DNA from: Actinomycetes bacterium
GTDB taxonomy: Bacteria; Actinomycetota; Acidimicrobiia; Acidimicrobiales; RAAP-2
NCBI GenBank assembly: GCA_025352305.1
Contig: JANXTQ010000117.1
Coordinates: forward strand, 1-8,798
Direction of reading: 5' to 3'
DNA length: 8,798 bases
Made by a program: the position numbers and the translations under genes. Below are positions 5,849 to 8,798 of this stretch, in pieces. Each line of letters starts with the position of its first letter. Within the stretch, counting starts at the first letter, position 1. The notes beneath the pieces were generated by a model. It did no database searches. It saw only the letters and a program-made list of their open reading frames with translations, and was not told the DNA's origin.

Positions 5849-7245
5849 GCTGCGGTTCCTCCAATAGTGACGCCCGTCAGACGCATCGTTGCTTGACCGG
5901 TGCCGACGGGAACCTGTTGACCGTCTTTGCCGCACGTTCCCGGGGTCATGGAAAAGTCGGTGGCGACGGCGTCAACGCGCTTAAGAACGTCGGGTCCGTT
6001 GCCAATGAGATTGCAGTCTCGTAGCGGCGTGGTGATCTTGCCGTCTTCGATCATGAAAGCGGAGGTCATTCCGAAAACAAAGTCTCCCGTCGCCGTATTG
6101 ACTTGACCGCCGCCGAGTTGAGCCACGTAGACGCCGCGGGGCGTTTGAGCAATGATCTCGTCGGCTGATTCGCTTCCGGCGAGCAAATACGTATTGGTCA
6201 TGCGCACCATGGGAAGGTGTTGGTAACTCTGGCGGCGTCCATTTCCCGACGACGCGCGTCCTTGCTTGCGCGCGCGCAAGTAGTCCCACATGTAATCGGT
6301 GAGCACTCCATTTTCAATGAGTACGTTTCGCCCTGACGCGCGCCCCTCGTCGTCAACGGCCAAGTAGCCCCACTCACCCGAGACAGTTCCGTCGTCGACC
6401 AGAGTGACCAGGGGGCTCGCTACCAGTTCGCCCACTTGACCGGCGTACACCGACGCTTCTTTCAAGATTGCGTCAGCTTCCAGCCCGTGACCGCACGCCT
6501 CGTGAAAGAGAATTCCTCCGGAACCACCAGCGAGAACTACGGGCAGATCTCCCGACGGAGCGGGCACCGCGTTCAACTTGGTCAACGCTTGTTGCGCGGC
6601 CTTTTGCGCTGCGTCACTCACGCGGTCGAGCGACAGCAGTTCCATTCCGACCGTTCCTGCGATTGGCTCATACCCCGTCTGCATACCGGCGTCACCAACG
6701 GCGACGCACTGAATATTGAATCGAGTGCGTACTTGGTGGTCGCTGACGAATGTTCCTTCGGAGTTGGCCACCAAAATTCGTCGAGAGGACTCACCGAGTC
6801 CGACCATCACCTGCGAAATGGCGCCACCCTGGGATCGCGCCACGTCATCGGCGTGCAAAAGAAGTTCAACTTTTTTCGCCTTATCGGTACTGCCGGGCAG
6901 TATCTGAGCGCGCGCTTCGTGCTCTCGCAGGGCGTCGAGGTCAACCGAGCGTGTTCGTGCGCCACCTTCGCGCGCCACGGCCGCCGCGGCGCGAGCGGCC
7001 GCTAGCAGTCCGGCTTCGGACATATCGGCGGTGTGGGCAAATCCCGTGGTCTCGCCAACAACGACGCGCACCCCGGCGCCACGATCACGTCCCGAACCCA
7101 TCTCTTCGATTCGGCGCTGGTCGAGCGAGGATGTCATGGTTTGGCGGTCCTCGCAGAACAGTTCAGCGAACTGTCCGCCGCGAGAGAGCGCTTCGTCCAG
7201 TACTCGTTCTACGACGTCGCTAGACAGAAGAGTCGATGTAGTCAT
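5845..7245 (-). CDS. tldD: TldD, zinc metallopeptidase subunit of the TldD/E complex
   Basis: The 466-aa product is the catalytic TldD subunit of the cytoplasmic TldD/E peptidase. The zinc motif HEACGH is at 248-253, within GGILFHEACGHGLEADAI. The conserved C-terminal segment PGTCGKDGQQVPVGTGQ (435-451) supplies C438, the likely third metal ligand. Other family blocks are GRNVLIENGVLTDYMWD (305-321) and GGGQVNTATGDFVFGM (378-393). Length is about normal for the family (481 aa in E. coli). Start ATG 7245 gives a family-like N-terminus. No Shine-Dalgarno sequence precedes it. TACGCT lies 6 nt upstream, so the mRNA is probably leaderless. It is the first gene of the tldD-pmbA operon, whose genes overlap by 4 bp, and it is divergent from the MFS gene across 24 bp. 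Confidence 0.95.
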   Translation of the reverse strand: MTTSTLLSSDVVERVLDEALSRGGQFAELFCEDRQTMTSSLDQRRIEEMGSGRDRGAGVRVVVGETTGFAHTADMSEAGLLAAARAAAAVAREGGARTRSVDLDALREHEARAQILPGSTDKAKKVELLLHADDVARSQGGAISQVMVGLGESSRRILVANSEGTFVSDHQVRTRFNIQCVAVGDAGMQTGYEPIAGTVGMELLSLDRVSDAAQKAAQQALTKLNAVPAPSGDLPVVLAGGSGGILFHEACGHGLEADAILKEASVYAGQVGELVASPLVTLVDDGTVSGEWGYLAVDDEGRASGRNVLIENGVLTDYMWDYLRARKQGRASSGNGRRQSYQHLPMVRMTNTYLLAGSESADEIIAQTPRGVYVAQLGGGQVNTATGDFVFGMTSAFMIEDGKITTPLRDCNLIGNGPDVLKRVDAVATDFSMTPGTCGKDGQQVPVGTGQATMRLTGVTIGGTAA

Positions 7246-7250
7246 GGCGG

Positions 7251-7256
7251 TAGCGT
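7251..7256 (+). promoter_or_regulatory. possible -10 element for the MFS-dxs operon
   Basis: TAGCGT fits TAnnnT and would start transcription around 7263, about 7 nt before GTG 7270, so the message would have almost no leader. No good -35 is seen (TAGACA at 7221-7226 is too far, 24 nt). It overlaps the opposite-strand tldD -10 within the dyad CGGTA-GCG-TACCG (7248-7260). Confidence 0.35.
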
Positions 7257-7257
7257 A
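7252..7257 (-). promoter_or_regulatory. likely -10 element for leaderless tldD
   Basis: Minus-strand TACGCT is followed by ACCGCC and then ATG 7245, the same 6-nt spacing seen at moaC. Transcription would begin at the start codon. No clear -35 is present. Confidence 0.45.
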
Positions 7258-7269
7258 CCGTGGGTTCTC

Positions 7270-8496
7270 GTGAGTACCTCTGGCCGTGGCGTCCTGCGTG
7301 CGCCCGCAGTGGTCGTATCCAGTTTCTCCCTCCTCGGCGCATTTTGGGGTGCGTGGGCTATGGCGCTACCGGATATCCAGCGTTCCTTTCACCTCAGTGA
7401 TTCGGCTCTCGGAGTGGTGCTCGCCGTTGCCGTGGGTACCGCCGGATTCGCCGGAGCCATTGTCGGACGTCTGGCTCGGCATCTTCGATCATTGCGACTT
7501 CTTGGCGCACTCCTGATCGTGTGGGCCGTTACGGCGTGGCCACCAGAGTTCACGCACTCGACGGCCCTGTTTGCTATTGCCTTTGGCGTTACTCAAATTG
7601 CTGCGGGGTGCGTCGATGCCGCCATGAATGCGCCCGCCACCGTGCTCTTTGCGAACGAACCGGGCTCACTGGTTCGCTTTCACTCGATATTTAACATTGG
7701 AGCGTTGCTCGGCGCTCTCGGTGGCTCCATCGCTCTGGCGGCGGGAGTGTCGTGGCGAGCACTGTGGCCCGCGGTGAGCGTCGTCACGATTCTGGCGGCC
7801 CTGATGTCGTTTCGCGGACCGCCCGGAGAGATTCTCGACCGCGACCACGTGGCACACTCACCCACGTTGACTCCGCTAGGTGAAAGCGCTCCGCAGGCTC
7901 CATCGATTGATCGATCGCTGCGCAGTGACGGACTGCTCACGTTCCTCTTCGTTTTTGCTCTGGCGGAGATCACCGAAGGGGGTGCCTTTACGTGGGGGGT
8001 GTTGTACTTACGTCACCATCTGCGCGCAGGAATATTGGTCGGTGCTGGCGCCTACGTCATTGGCCACTCCATCGCGGCTCTGGCTCGAATTGTGGGCGCC
8101 GGAGCGCTGCGACGAATGCCTCTCGCGCGGGCGTTCATCATCGGCTCTGCTGTTTGCGCGGGCGGCCTGGTGCTCGAAGTTGCGACTAACTCACCCTTTG
8201 TAGCGGCCCTCGGCCTGACGGGCGCCACCGCAGGAACAAGTTTCTTTTGGCCCCTGGTTATGGGAACAATTGCTCAACGTTCGAGCTCTCCGGGACGGGC
8301 CGTCGGCAGTTTTACCGCTGCAGGTTACGTGGGCTGGGTAGCGGGTGCACCGATCATTGGCTTCGCGAGCGACCACCTCGGGGCCGCCGGCGGACTCTTG
8401 GTGATGGCGGTGATCTGCGTCATCGTGATCGTTGCGGTGAGTTTCGGAGCTCTGTCGGCTCCCACGCCCAACATCCGCGCCGATAAGGTGATTTGA
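7270..8496 (+). CDS. MFS transporter, YbjJ/fucose-permease-like branch
   Basis: The 408-aa inner-membrane protein has about twelve hydrophobic segments in two halves. They are joined by a polar loop at about 183-220 ([11 protein letters not shown] to DRSLRSD). The [23 protein letters not shown] opening (about 26-48), a GRLARHLRS loop (66-74) and [12 protein letters not shown] then [14 protein letters not shown] (116-149) recall the MFS branch that includes E. coli YbjJ and fucose permease-like proteins. The substrate cannot be read from sequence. GTG 7270 is chosen because it leaves only ten residues before the first membrane segment, starts 24 bp from tldD and follows a candidate -10. There is no strong ribosome site. 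ATG 7360 would delete most of the first segment. The stop overlaps the dxs ATG by one base (TGATG), so the two genes are probably co-transcribed and translationally coupled. Confidence 0.88.
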   Translation: MSTSGRGVLRAPAVVVSSFSLLGAFWGAWAMALPDIQRSFHLSDSALGVVLAVAVGTAGFAGAIVGRLARHLRSLRLLGALLIVWAVTAWPPEFTHSTALFAIAFGVTQIAAGCVDAAMNAPATVLFANEPGSLVRFHSIFNIGALLGALGGSIALAAGVSWRALWPAVSVVTILAALMSFRGPPGEILDRDHVAHSPTLTPLGESAPQAPSIDRSLRSDGLLTFLFVFALAEITEGGAFTWGVLYLRHHLRAGILVGAGAYVIGHSIAALARIVGAGALRRMPLARAFIIGSAVCAGGLVLEVATNSPFVAALGLTGATAGTSFFWPLVMGTIAQRSSSPGRAVGSFTAAGYVGWVAGAPIIGFASDHLGAAGGLLVMAVICVIVIVAVSFGALSAPTPNIRADKVI

Positions 8497-8798
8497 TGAT
8501 TCTTGCGTCGATTGAGACCCCCGCCGACATTCGGCCCCTCAGTTATGAAGAACTCGATCAACTCGCCGAAGAGATGCGTCAGTTCATCATCGACGCAGTG
8601 ACGAAAACGGGCGGCCACCTCGGATCCAACCTCGGCGTGATCGAACTGACGTTGGCACTGCACCGAGTATTCGAATCGCCGAAGGACATACTGCTGTTTG
8701 ACACGGGTCATCAGACGTACGCGCACAAATTGCTCACCGGTCGTCGCTACGGATTTAAAGAGTTACGCCAGCGCGGTGGACTGTCGGGTTATCCGAGC
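8496..8798 (+). CDS. dxs: 1-deoxy-D-xylulose-5-phosphate synthase, N-terminal part (runs off the window)
   Basis: The first 101 codons of dxs are present, with no stop before the window ends; the whole enzyme is usually about 620-650 aa. Dxs joins pyruvate and glyceraldehyde 3-phosphate, using thiamine diphosphate, in the first step of the MEP route to isoprenoids. Diagnostic segments are [19 protein letters not shown] (about 38-56, with H41) and [17 protein letters not shown] (68-84, with H72), both near the cofactor site, followed by [12 protein letters not shown]. The start at ATG 8496 overlaps the MFS stop by one base and has AAGGTG at 8485-8490. The enzyme may share the promoter of the MFS gene. 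Confidence 0.97.
   Translation, partial: MILASIETPADIRPLSYEELDQLAEEMRQFIIDAVTKTGGHLGSNLGVIELTLALHRVFESPKDILLFDTGHQTYAHKLLTGRRYGFKELRQRGGLSGYPS

Noticed and set aside
5849..5935. N-terminal extension of PmbA to the ATG at 5935
   Set aside because: The extension is very Arg-rich, lies entirely within the tldD coding region and matches no family N-terminus, whereas GTG 5848 has GGAGG and the coupled GTGA junction.

Overview
The window looks like chromosome from a mid-to-high GC actinomycete (Actinomycetota). The evidence is a fused PafB-PafC type double-WYL regulator (an actinobacterial hallmark), frequent GTG starts, TAnnnT-type -10 hexamers placed so that some genes would be leaderless, and tight gene packing. 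Several genes look like those of uncultured Acidimicrobiia-like lineages, but no marker here fixes the class.

Left part, minus strand (about 150-3172): a two-gene unit read right to left. First comes a 649-residue HTH-WYL-WCX-HTH-WYL-WCX protein resembling the DNA-damage activator PafBC. It is followed 32 nt later by a 346-residue stand-alone MobF/TrwC-type relaxase (HUH endonuclease) domain with its tyrosine and three metal-binding histidines intact. The helicase half normal for MobF relaxases is missing. A DNA-damage type regulator co-directional with an orphan nicking enzyme is the most unusual arrangement in the window.

Middle (3266-4488): a small PH-like hypothetical gene on the plus strand overlaps the end of a convergent, divergent-in-sequence moaC (molybdenum cofactor). 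moaC is in turn divergent from a FmdB-type zinc-ribbon gene. The moaC-fmdB intergenic region carries a likely leaderless promoter for moaC and a conventional promoter plus ribosome site for fmdB.

Right part: tldD and pmbA/tldE (minus strand, 7245 to 4493) overlap by 4 bp and encode the two halves of the TldD/E peptidase. tldD is divergent, across only 24 bp, from an MFS transporter. The mirrored -10 elements of the two genes lie almost exactly on top of each other. The MFS stop codon overlaps the start of dxs (first enzyme of the MEP isoprenoid pathway), whose first 101 codons run off the right edge.

Most of this is housekeeping sequence. I saw no rRNA, tRNA, CRISPR array, insertion sequence or convincing intrinsic terminator. 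No gap between genes exceeds about 150 bp; the only one of that size is bases 1-149.
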